Part shown: positions 7,892-15,975 of the stretch, in pieces
Position numbering within the stretch: the stretch's first letter is position 1
How the letters are laid out: every line of letters starts with the position of its first letter
Assembly (NCBI RefSeq): GCF_011300875.1
Contig: NZ_CP049862.1
Coordinates: 2,170,001 to 2,234,000 of the forward strand
Direction: 5' to 3'
Length of the DNA: 64,000 nt
From: Sanguibacter sp. HDW7
GTDB lineage: Bacteria > Actinomycetota > Actinomycetes > Actinomycetales > Cellulomonadaceae
Notes under the pieces: model-generated
The model's database searches: none
Told to the model about the DNA's origin: nothing
The model's input: only the letters and a program-made list of their open reading frames with translations
Made by a program: the position numbers and the translations under genes

Positions 7892-10501
7892 ATGAGCAAC
7901 CGCACCGCATCCCTCGCCGCAGCCCTGCCCGCCTCGCCCGACCCCGACGCCCTCTTCGAGGCGTTCGAGGAGTGGGCCGCGGGGCGCGACCTCGAGCTCT
8001 ACCCGGCGCAGTCCGAGGCGCTCATGGAGCTCGTCGCGGGGCAGCACGTCATCCTCGCGACGCCGACGGGCTCGGGCAAGAGCCTCGTCGCGATGGGCGC
8101 GCACTTCGCGGCGCTCGCGGCGTTCAAGGCCGGTCGTGGCGGTCGCACGTACTACACGGCGCCCCTCAAGGCCCTCGTCTCGGAGAAGTTCTTCGCGCTG
8201 GTCGAGGTCTTCGGCTCGGAGAACGTCGGGATGATGACGGGCGACTCCTCGGTCAACCCGGGGGCGCCGATCATCTGCTGCACCGCGGAGATCCTCGCGA
8301 ACGTCACGCTGCGTGACGGAGGCTCGCGCACGGGCGAGGACGCGATCAGCCAGGTCGTCATGGACGAGTTCCACTTCTACGCCGACCCGCAGCGCGGCTG
8401 GGCCTGGCAGGTGCCGCTCCTCGAGCTGCCGGGCACGCAGTTCCTCCTCATGTCCGCGACGCTCGGCGACACGTCGTTCTTCACCGAGGACCTCGAGCAG
8501 CGCACTGGCCGCGACGTCGCGCTCGTCACGAGCGCCCAGCGTCCGGTCCCGCTGAACTTCGAGTACGTGCTCGAGCCGCTCGGGGAGGTCGTCGAGGACC
8601 TCGTCCACACGCACCGCGCGCCCGTGTACATCGTCCACTTCACGCAGAAGGACGCGGTCGACCGCGCGCAGGCGCTGCTCAGCATGAACGTCGCGACGCG
8701 CGAGGAGAAGGCCGCGATCGCCGACGAGCTCGGCGACTTCCGCTTCTCGTCGGGCTTCGGCCGCGTCCTGTCAAAGTTCCTCCGGCACGGTGTCGGAGTC
8801 CACCACGCCGGCATGCTGCCCAAGTACCGGCGCGTCGTCGAACGCCTCACGCAGCGCGGGCTGCTCAAGGTCGTGTGCGGCACCGACACCCTCGGCGTCG
8901 GCATCAACGTGCCGATCCGCACGGTGCTGTTCACGTCGCTCGTCAAGTACGACGGCGAGCGCATGCGCCACCTCACGGCGCGCGAGTTCCACCAGATCGC
9001 GGGCCGCGCGGGGCGCGCCGGGTACGACACCGTAGGCGACGTGCTCGTCATGGCGCCCGAGCACGTCATCGAGAACCGCAAGCTCGTGCAGAAGGCCGGC
9101 GACGACCCGAAGAAGCTCAAGAAGCTCGTCCGCAAGAAGGCGCCCGAGGGCTCCGTCAACTGGACCGACAAGACCTTCGAGCGGCTGCGCGACTCCGACC
9201 CCGAGGCCCTCACGAGCCACTTCACCGTCAACCACGCGATGGTCCTCAACGTCCTCGCGCGCGGTGAGCACGGCGAGGACCCGGTCGGCGCGATGCGCCA
9301 CCTGCTCACCGCCAACCACGACAACGAGACCGCGAAGGCCAAGCACGTGCGGCAGGTCTTCCGCATCTACCGCTCCCTGCGGCAGGCCGGCATCGTCGAG
9401 AAGATCCGCGTGCGCGGCGACGACGGTGTCGAGCGGCCCGGCGTGCGCATGGTCGTCGACCTGCCGCGCGACTTCGCGCTCAACCAGCCGCTGTCGCCGT
9501 TCGCGCTCGCCGCGCAGGAGCTGCTCGACGTCGAGAGCCCGACGCACGCGCTCGACGTCGTCTCGGTGCTCGAGTCGACGCTCGACGACCCCCGCCAGGT
9601 GCTCTACGCGCAGGAGCGAGCCGCGCGCGGCGAGGCGATCGGGGCGCTCAAGGCCGAGGGCTACGGGTACGACGAACGCATGGCGATGCTCGAGGACGTC
9701 ACCTGGCCGCGACCGCTCGAGGATCTGCTCGCGCCCGCGTTCGAGTCGTACAAGCGCGGCAACCCGTGGGTGTCCGACCAGGAGCTGCGGCCCAAGGCCG
9801 TCGTGAGGGACATGGTCGAGCGCGCGTCGACGTTCACCGAGTACGTCTCGCGGTACCAGCTCGACCGCACCGAGGGCGTCCTGCTGCGCTACCTCGCCGA
9901 CGCGTACCGCGCGATGCGGCAGACGGTCGCGACCGAGCACCGCACCGAGGAGGTCGAGGAGCTCACCGAGTGGCTCGGCGAGCTCGTCAAGGGCACCGAC
10001 TCGAGCCTGCTCGACGAGTGGGAGCGGCTCGCGAACCCGGTCGACGACGACGCGGACACGCTCCTGGGTGACGGGCCGCTCTCCGGGACGGGCGAGAGCG
10101 CCCCCGTGCGACCGGTCACCGGGTCGCTCCGGGCGTTCCGCGTGCTCGTGCGCAACGCGATGTTCCGTCGGGTCGAGCTCGCGTCGCGCGAGGCGTACAC
10201 GACGCTCGGGGCGCTCGACGGCGGCGACGGGTGGGACGCCGACGCGTGGGCCGACGCGCTCGACCCGATGTTCGAGGAGTACGGCGACGACGCGATCGGC
10301 ATCACGGCGGCGGCCCGCTCGCCGCGTCTCGTCGAGATCACCGAGCAGGTCGACGGTGACGCGCGGCGCTGGGCCGTGCGGCAGGTGCTCGACGACCCGG
10401 ACGGCGAGCGGGCGTGGCACATCCGCGCCGTCGTCGACCTCGACGCGAGCGACGAGGCGGGCGAGGTCGTCCTCCACGTCACCGAGGTCGGCAGCCTGTA
10501 G
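7892..10501 (+). CDS. DEAD/DEAH-box helicase with DUF3516 C-terminal domain
   Basis: An 869-residue superfamily 2 helicase related to the Ski2/Mtr4 group, expected to unwind RNA using ATP. Motif I ATPTGSGKS is at residues 56-64, motif II DEFH at 158-161 and motif III SAT at 188-190. The second RecA domain has GVGINVPIRTV and motif VI HQIAGRAGRAG. The last 450 residues match the region known as DUF3516, found in actinobacterial helicases. A single ATG start lies at 7892. No partner gene is adjacent, and its 3' end meets the HNH gene tail-to-tail with only 8 bp between stops. Confidence 0.9.
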   Translation: MSNRTASLAAALPASPDPDALFEAFEEWAAGRDLELYPAQSEALMELVAGQHVILATPTGSGKSLVAMGAHFAALAAFKAGRGGRTYYTAPLKALVSEKFFALVEVFGSENVGMMTGDSSVNPGAPIICCTAEILANVTLRDGGSRTGEDAISQVVMDEFHFYADPQRGWAWQVPLLELPGTQFLLMSATLGDTSFFTEDLEQRTGRDVALVTSAQRPVPLNFEYVLEPLGEVVEDLVHTHRAPVYIVHFTQKDAVDRAQALLSMNVATREEKAAIADELGDFRFSSGFGRVLSKFLRHGVGVHHAGMLPKYRRVVERLTQRGLLKVVCGTDTLGVGINVPIRTVLFTSLVKYDGERMRHLTAREFHQIAGRAGRAGYDTVGDVLVMAPEHVIENRKLVQKAGDDPKKLKKLVRKKAPEGSVNWTDKTFERLRDSDPEALTSHFTVNHAMVLNVLARGEHGEDPVGAMRHLLTANHDNETAKAKHVRQVFRIYRSLRQAGIVEKIRVRGDDGVERPGVRMVVDLPRDFALNQPLSPFALAAQELLDVESPTHALDVVSVLESTLDDPRQVLYAQERAARGEAIGALKAEGYGYDERMAMLEDVTWPRPLEDLLAPAFESYKRGNPWVSDQELRPKAVVRDMVERASTFTEYVSRYQLDRTEGVLLRYLADAYRAMRQTVATEHRTEEVEELTEWLGELVKGTDSSLLDEWERLANPVDDDADTLLGDGPLSGTGESAPVRPVTGSLRAFRVLVRNAMFRRVELASREAYTTLGALDGGDGWDADAWADALDPMFEEYGDDAIGITAAARSPRLVEITEQVDGDARRWAVRQVLDDPDGERAWHIRAVVDLDASDEAGEVVLHVTEVGSL

Positions 10502-10509
10502 GTCGCGCG

Positions 10510-12315
10510 CTAGTCGCCTGGGTCGCCACTGCTGCTCTCCCGTCCACTCGCACTCTCCTCTCCCCTGGCACCGGCCCGTCCCCGCACGCGCCTCACGGGG
10601 ACCGAGCCGGCGGGTGGTTCACCGAGCCGGTCGTAGCCGCCGGGCTCCGAGAACGTCCACCGGCCACGCCACGCCATCGCGATGCGTTCGCGGTCGACGT
10701 GCCGGTGGTGGAACCAGCACAGGAGCGCGGCATTGTCGGTCGAGGTCGCACCGCCGTCGGCCCAGTGGACCCGAGCGTGGTGGATCTCGGAGATCTGCAC
10801 CGGCGCCTTGCAGCCCGGCCACACGCAGCCCTGGTCACGGGCGATGACGGCCTTGCGGCGCGCTGAGGTGAAGGTCCGCTGGGTCCTGCCGACGTCGAGC
10901 ACCTCGGAGTCCGGGCCGAACACGACCCGCGTCACCGCGCAGTCCGCCGCGATCCTCTCGAGGATCTGTCGCGGTACGGGGCCTGAGCCGTCGATCCACG
11001 TCGGTCCCGGGCTGAGGAGCTCGGCGACGAGGTCGTCGGCCGGACCCGGCACCGTTCGGCGTTGCGAGCGGAACGCTCGTCGCGGCGCGTCGCCACGCCC
11101 GACTGCGTCGTGCTGTTCGGCACCGTCAGCTCGTTCGGCACCATCACCTTGACCGGCACCGTCGCATCGTCCAGCAGGGTCACCTCGTCCGGCAGAGCCA
11201 CCTCGTCCGGCGCCATCGCCGCCCCCGTCGCTCCCCGCCAGCTCGATGAAGTCACGCCACGGGACGAGGACCGTCATGTGCGGGCGGACGCCGGCTCCTG
11301 CCCCGCCGGACTCACCTCGCTCGAGGAACGAGCGTGCGACGCCCGCGAGCGCGATCGCCCGCCGCTGCGTCGGTCGCAGCCCGTCGTCCTTCGACGGCAC
11401 ACCGTTCGCGGCATCGAGCGCTGTCCGCAGCACCTGTCCGTTTTCCTCGGTGAGGAACCCGGACAGGTGGTAGCCCCCGAGCGTGAGCGAGAGATCGAGG
11501 TGCTCTCGTTCCTGCGCACGGCTGTAGCCGCGGTCGTCGGACTCAGGGTCGGCGACGTGCGCGAAGCGTCGTGCCGCCTTGCCGAGGTCACGCAGGTCGA
11601 AACGTTTGGCGACGCCGAGCATCGCCTGCTCTCCCGTGATCGACGCACGTTCGCACGTGCACGCTCCGAGGTCCGCCGTGCAGCCGGGTGCGTGCCCGGG
11701 AGCGTTCCAGGAGCTGACATCCTCACCGTCGATGACTCGACCACCGGGGACGGTGCCGTCGGGGACGGGACCACCAGGGACGGGGCAGTCAGATACAGGG
11801 CCGTTGGCCCGACGCGTCTGAAGGTGCGCGCGTGCCAGCTCGACGCACCGCGCGTCCGAGGTGGGCAGGGTGCGGCTGAGTACCTCGACCTGCGACGCGG
11901 AGAGGCGCCCGGCCCGCGCGGACCGCAGGGTCGCGGGAAGATGGTCGCGCAGTCGCTCGGCCGCGAGCACCTCACGCCGCGCCAGAGTCAGCGAGCGCTT
12001 CTCGTGCCACGCGACCCAGTACGGGAAGCTGCGCACCGTGTCTGTTCGCCACAGCCCGTCGGCCTCGACGCGGCCGAGCCACGCGAGCCGCTGCGCCCCG
12101 AGCCGGTCGATGACCGCCGCCGTCCGCCGGGAGGCCTCAGCCGCGAGCGACGCAGCACCAGAGTCCGGGTCGTTCGACGCGATGAGCACAGCAAGGCGCT
12201 CGAGCAGAGCGATCTGGCCGAGGAGATCCGCCGGCAGCGCGAGGAACTTGTCACGGAGGCCCATAGCGCCCTCGAACGGCGCGACGACAGGCGCGCCACG
12301 GTCCACAAGGTCCAT
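10510..12315 (-). CDS. DUF222 / HNH endonuclease domain protein (13E12-type)
   Basis: A 601-residue protein with an N-terminal DUF222 region (about residues 15-330) and a C-terminal HNH nuclease fold. The HNH core reads CVWPGCKAP, then ISEIHHARVHWADGG, then NAALLCWFHHRHVD, giving the zinc-binding Cys pair and the catalytic histidines. Start ATG 12315 is preferred over GTG 12324 because GTG 12324 lies inside the GGAGGT ribosome site. Two low-complexity insertions (residues about 186-205, PVPxG repeats, and 385-430, GDGAxRxD repeats) look recently expanded. A LexA-like box lies upstream, which fits the DNA-damage control reported for some mycobacterial 13E12 genes. Confidence 0.85.
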   Translation of the reverse strand: MDLVDRGAPVVAPFEGAMGLRDKFLALPADLLGQIALLERLAVLIASNDPDSGAASLAAEASRRTAAVIDRLGAQRLAWLGRVEADGLWRTDTVRSFPYWVAWHEKRSLTLARREVLAAERLRDHLPATLRSARAGRLSASQVEVLSRTLPTSDARCVELARAHLQTRRANGPVSDCPVPGGPVPDGTVPGGRVIDGEDVSSWNAPGHAPGCTADLGACTCERASITGEQAMLGVAKRFDLRDLGKAARRFAHVADPESDDRGYSRAQEREHLDLSLTLGGYHLSGFLTEENGQVLRTALDAANGVPSKDDGLRPTQRRAIALAGVARSFLERGESGGAGAGVRPHMTVLVPWRDFIELAGSDGGGDGAGRGGSAGRGDPAGRCDGAGQGDGAERADGAEQHDAVGRGDAPRRAFRSQRRTVPGPADDLVAELLSPGPTWIDGSGPVPRQILERIAADCAVTRVVFGPDSEVLDVGRTQRTFTSARRKAVIARDQGCVWPGCKAPVQISEIHHARVHWADGGATSTDNAALLCWFHHRHVDRERIAMAWRGRWTFSEPGGYDRLGEPPAGSVPVRRVRGRAGARGEESASGRESSSGDPGD

Positions 12316-12405
12316 CGCCGTCACCTCCGTCAGCGCCGCATGATGCGCCCAGTCGTCTCGTCGCGTGTCGGATCACGCCATGCCCCGACCTGCGGGAACA
12401 CCTCC

Positions 12406-12427
12406 AGAATATCGAACAGACGTACGA
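12406..12427 (-). promoter_or_regulatory. LexA (SOS) box-like operator and -10 element for the HNH gene
   Basis: The 16-mer TCGAACAGACGTACGA (12412-12427) matches the actinobacterial SOS box TCGAAC-N4-GTTCGA at all but one position. On the minus strand it directly precedes TATTCT (complement of 12406-12411), a good -10 hexamer. LexA bound there would cover the core promoter. It lies about 90 bp upstream of the HNH start codon. Confidence 0.55.
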
Positions 12428-12514
12428 GGCGCGCGGCGCGGGCAGCTTCTCACCCCGGCCTCACCCGGACCCGACAACTTGCCGCTGCCGCGCACCGCGC
12501 GGTAGACCTGCGCC

Positions 12515-13009
12515 GTGGCGAAGAAGAAGACCCCGGCCGGAACCCCTGCGCTCGTCGCGCTCGAGCGCGCCGGCATCCCGCACACGGTGCACGCGTACGT
12601 GCACGACCCGACGACGGACCTCGGCTACGGGCTCGAGGCCGCGGCGGCGATCGGAGTGCCGCCCGAGCAGGTCTTCAAGACGCTCCTCGCGGTCGCCGAC
12701 GGCACGCTCGTCGTCGGCGTCGTCCCCGTCGACGGGCGGCTCGACCTCAAGGCCCTCGCCCGCGCGGTGGGCGCGAAGAAGGCAGACATGGCAGACCCGG
12801 CCGCGGCGGAGCGCGCGACCGGCTACGTCGTCGGCGGCATCTCCCCTCTCGGGCAGAAGCAGCGGCTGCGCGCGGTCGTCGACGCGTCGGCGCTCGACCA
12901 CGCGACGATCTACGTCTCCGCGGGTCGGCGCGGGCTCGACGTCGGGCTCGCCCCCACCGACCTCGTGACGCTCATGGGTGCCACGACCGCAGCGCTCAGC
13001 CGCGACTGA
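12515..13009 (+). CDS. ybaK: Cys-tRNA(Pro)/Cys-tRNA(Cys) deacylase
   Basis: A 164-residue cytoplasmic editing enzyme that hydrolyses mischarged Cys-tRNA(Pro) left by prolyl-tRNA synthetase. Family landmarks are present: the early HAYVHDP strand, the conserved lysine in VFKTLLAV (about residue 51), and the GYVVGGISPLGQK motif at about 108-120. The length is normal for YbaK/EbsC. It starts at GTG 12515. It is a single gene, convergent with the YccF gene. Confidence 0.88.
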   Translation: MAKKKTPAGTPALVALERAGIPHTVHAYVHDPTTDLGYGLEAAAAIGVPPEQVFKTLLAVADGTLVVGVVPVDGRLDLKALARAVGAKKADMADPAAAERATGYVVGGISPLGQKQRLRAVVDASALDHATIYVSAGRRGLDVGLAPTDLVTLMGATTAALSRD

Positions 13010-13020
13010 GACCCCAACAG

Positions 13021-13407
13021 CTACGCGAACGCCTGGTCCGTCGGGACGATCTCGGCGCCGAGGGGCAGCAGCGACACGGGCACGAGCTTGAAGTTCGCGA
13101 TGCCCATCGGGATGCCGATGATCGTCACGCAGAGTGCGACGCCCGTCGTGATGTGCCCGATCGCGAGCCAGATGCCCGCGACGATCAGCCACACGATGTT
13201 GCCGAGCGTCGACATGACCTGCGTCCCGGGCTTGCGCACGACGGTCCGGCCGAAGGGCCACAGCGCGTAGGACGCGATGCGGAACGACGCAATGCCCCAC
13301 GGGATCGTCACGATGAGCACGCAGCAGATGATGCCGGCGACGGCGTAGCCGACGGCGAGCCAGAAGCCGGCGAAGACGAGCCAGATGATGTTGAGAAGCG
13401 TGCGCAT
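13021..13407 (-). CDS. YccF-domain inner membrane protein
   Basis: A 128-residue protein made of two tandem YccF repeats. Each has a W-L-x-x-A-G-x-W-L-A helix followed by a hydrophobic stretch and IPWGIASFRIA or IPMGIANFKLV. Four membrane segments are expected. The family is widespread in bacteria and its role is not established. It starts at ATG 13407. Confidence 0.85.
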   Translation of the reverse strand: MRTLLNIIWLVFAGFWLAVGYAVAGIICCVLIVTIPWGIASFRIASYALWPFGRTVVRKPGTQVMSTLGNIVWLIVAGIWLAIGHITTGVALCVTIIGIPMGIANFKLVPVSLLPLGAEIVPTDQAFA

Positions 13408-13465
13408 GCGCCCATCCTAGGGAGGTCGCCTACCGCTGCGTCAGGTCCAGGGGCAGGCCCGCCCG

Positions 13466-15175
13466 TCACCCGATCCGTCGCGCGACCGCGAACCCACCCT
13501 CGTCGAACGACACCTCGTACACCCCGCCGAAGCGCGAGGCCGCGTAGCGGGCGACGTCGTCGGGCGGGTTGCCGCCCCAGCCGGACCACGTGCGGATCGC
13601 GACGTAGTCGGGCTGGACGGGGGACTCGGTGCCGATCCAGTAGACGGTGCGGTCCGACGTGAGGTGGACGATGAGCCCGAGGTCGCTCGCGACGCTCGCG
13701 CCCGCGGGGATCGAGGCGAGCGCCCGCTCCCCCGCGGCGACGTGCGAGCCACGCTCGTACGTCGCCGGGTCGACGAGGTCGGCGAACGGGAACCGCGGCA
13801 CGAGCAGCGCGGCGACGACGACCGTGAGCGCGGGCACCGCCCGCGCGTACCCCCGCGCCGCGGCGCGCGACGACCTGCGCAGCAGCCGCGTCCCGTCGAC
13901 CGTCGCCGCGAAGACGATCGGCATGAGGATGAGCGAGTAGTGCCAGGTCGAGCCCCAGTAGTACTCGGTCGAGCCGGCGTACCGCCAGAGCATCGTCGGG
14001 ACGATCATGAGCAGCAGCGGCGAGCGCAGCGCGACGAACGCGGTGACGACGAGCAGGAGGAGGATCGTCTCGATCTTCACCTCGGGCGACAGAAGGTTGG
14101 TGAAGATCCGCCACACTCCGTCGACGAGCCCTGCGAGGCCCTGCGGGGCACCGGTCGCGCCCTCCTCGCCGAGCTTGCCCCAGTAGTCGTACCGGTGCCA
14201 CGGGTTGAAGATCGGGATGAGCACGAAGAGCGTGAGCGCCATGCCGCCGAGACCGGCCGCAACCATCTGCCACGCGCGTCGCCGCTCGCCCCAGAACCAC
14301 AGGACGACTCCGAAGCCCGCGACGGTGAGACCCATGTCCTCCTTGACGCCGAGCAGCAGGAGGATCCAGAGGCAGGCCCGACGCCACTTCCCGTCAAGCG
14401 CTGCGGCGAGGCCGAACGCGAGGATCGGCGCCGCCAGCGCGTACTCGTGGAACTGCACGTCGATCGCCGACTGCACGCCCCAGCTCGCCGCGTAGGCGAC
14501 GCCGACGGCGAGGCCCGCTGTCCGGCCGAGCCAGCGTCGCGCGGCCTGCGTGAGCGGCACGACGGAGATCGCGACGAGCACTGCCTGCGCGACGAGCAGC
14601 GTCACGGGGCTCGGGAAGATCCGGTAGAACGGAGCGAGGACGACGAGCAGCGGCGACCAGTGGTCACCGAGCTGGATGTAGCCCTCGCCCTTGATGTCGA
14701 CGACCGGCCAGCCCAGCCCCGCCCAGCCGCGCACCGCCTGCTCGAAGATCGCGTTGTCCCAGCTCGGTGTGTCCCAGCGGTTCCAGCGCGCGAGGCTCAG
14801 CGCGAGGTAGGCCGCGAGGGCGACGACGGCGACGGCGACCGCGGGCCAGATCGAGGGGCGCTCGACGCGCGGCTCGGGACGAGGACGGGACCTCCCGACG
14901 ACGACGGGCTCGGATCCGGGCGCGTCGGCTTCGAGTCCGGTAGCGGTCGCGTCGTCGGCGTCAGGCAGGTCGGCCTCTTCGGCCATTGCCTCATCCGTCG
15001 CTGCCTCGTCGAGCACAGGTTCGCCGAGCAGAGGCTCGTCAAGAACACGCTCGTCCACGACGGAGCCCGTCGCGAGGGGCTCCACCTCGACGCCGTGGAC
15101 CGCGGCCCCGTCACGCTCCGGAAGGGTCGCGTCGGGCACGTCGGAGCCGTCGGTGCGCACAGTCATGGCGTCCAT
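13466..15175 (-). CDS. DUF2079 polytopic membrane protein
   Basis: An integral membrane protein of about 569 residues (593 if translation begins at GTG 15247). An acidic, disordered N-terminus of about 100 residues (repeats of LDEP, LGEP, VLDE) precedes about ten membrane helices. The DUF2079 signature region is RWDTPSWDNAIFEQAVRGWA followed by IKGEGYIQLGDHWSPLLV. DUF2079 proteins resemble glycosyltransferases of the GT-C class, with an acidic pair in the first loop (D-N-A-I-F-E-Q). The substrate is unknown. I favour ATG 15175, since the longer start has no ribosome site and would crowd the divergent yggS promoter. Confidence 0.75.
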   Translation of the reverse strand: MDAMTVRTDGSDVPDATLPERDGAAVHGVEVEPLATGSVVDERVLDEPLLGEPVLDEAATDEAMAEEADLPDADDATATGLEADAPGSEPVVVGRSRPRPEPRVERPSIWPAVAVAVVALAAYLALSLARWNRWDTPSWDNAIFEQAVRGWAGLGWPVVDIKGEGYIQLGDHWSPLLVVLAPFYRIFPSPVTLLVAQAVLVAISVVPLTQAARRWLGRTAGLAVGVAYAASWGVQSAIDVQFHEYALAAPILAFGLAAALDGKWRRACLWILLLLGVKEDMGLTVAGFGVVLWFWGERRRAWQMVAAGLGGMALTLFVLIPIFNPWHRYDYWGKLGEEGATGAPQGLAGLVDGVWRIFTNLLSPEVKIETILLLLVVTAFVALRSPLLLMIVPTMLWRYAGSTEYYWGSTWHYSLILMPIVFAATVDGTRLLRRSSRAAARGYARAVPALTVVVAALLVPRFPFADLVDPATYERGSHVAAGERALASIPAGASVASDLGLIVHLTSDRTVYWIGTESPVQPDYVAIRTWSGWGGNPPDDVARYAASRFGGVYEVSFDEGGFAVARRIG

Positions 15176-15265
15176 GATGGCGTACGTCGGCTCCTCGAGC
15201 ACGAACCGTCCCGGACTCCGCACGACCTCGGGACGGAGCCTCCGCACGAACTACCATGGGCGCTC

Positions 15266-15964
15266 GTGAGCACCTGGGACATCGCCGCCGCACTCGCCCG
15301 CACGACCGACCGCCTCGCGGCCGCCGCGCAGGCGGCGGGCCGGGCTCCGGAGGACGTCGCGCTCGTTGTCGCGACGAAGTCGGTCGACGTCGCCCGCACG
15401 CTCGAGGCCGTCGCCGCGGGGGCCTGCCTCCTCGGCGAGTCGCGCGTCCAGGACGTCGTCGCGAAGGCGCCTGCGCTCGAGGCGCTCGACGCACAGCCCG
15501 CCGTCCACCTCATCGGCCCGCTGCAGTCGAACAAGATCAACGCGGCGCTGCGTCACGTCGCGTGCGTCGAGACGGTGCACTCGGCGTCGCTCGCGGCCGC
15601 GCTCGGTGCGCGCTGCGTCCGCGACGGGCGCGTGCTCGACGTCCTTGTGCAGGTCAACGTGTCGGGCGAGGAGCAGAAGTCGGGTGTCACGCCCGACGCC
15701 GCGCTCGACCTCGCGCTCGAGGTCGCCGCGACCGACGGCCTGCGGCTGCGCGGCCTCATGACGATCGGCCGCAACTCCCCCGTCGAGGCCGAGGTCCGCG
15801 CCGGCTACGCGCGCCTGCGCACCCTGCGCGACGAAGTGGTCACGCAGGGCGCCCGAGGCGCGACGGAGCTGTCGATGGGCATGAGCGGCGACCTCGAGTG
15901 GGCCGTCGCGGAGGGCGCGACGATCGTGCGCGTCGGCACGGCGATCGTCGGCCCGCGCGTCTGA
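15266..15964 (+). CDS. yggS: PLP-binding protein of the YggS/PROSC family
   Basis: A 232-residue alanine-racemase-fold protein that binds pyridoxal phosphate and helps keep the vitamin B6 pool and amino-acid levels in balance. The PLP lysine is in LVVATKSVD (residue 36). Other conserved parts are LGESRVQD, HLIGPLQSNKI, LVQVNVSGEEQKSG, RGLMTIG and ELSMGMSGDLEWAVAEGATIVRVGTAIVG. Normal length is about 230. It starts at GTG 15266. In many actinobacteria this gene is near cell-division genes, but here it is isolated between a DUF2079 gene and the ABC transporter operon. Confidence 0.92.
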   Translation: MSTWDIAAALARTTDRLAAAAQAAGRAPEDVALVVATKSVDVARTLEAVAAGACLLGESRVQDVVAKAPALEALDAQPAVHLIGPLQSNKINAALRHVACVETVHSASLAAALGARCVRDGRVLDVLVQVNVSGEEQKSGVTPDAALDLALEVAATDGLRLRGLMTIGRNSPVEAEVRAGYARLRTLRDEVVTQGARGATELSMGMSGDLEWAVAEGATIVRVGTAIVGPRV

Positions 15965-15975
15965 GAGTCCCGCCC

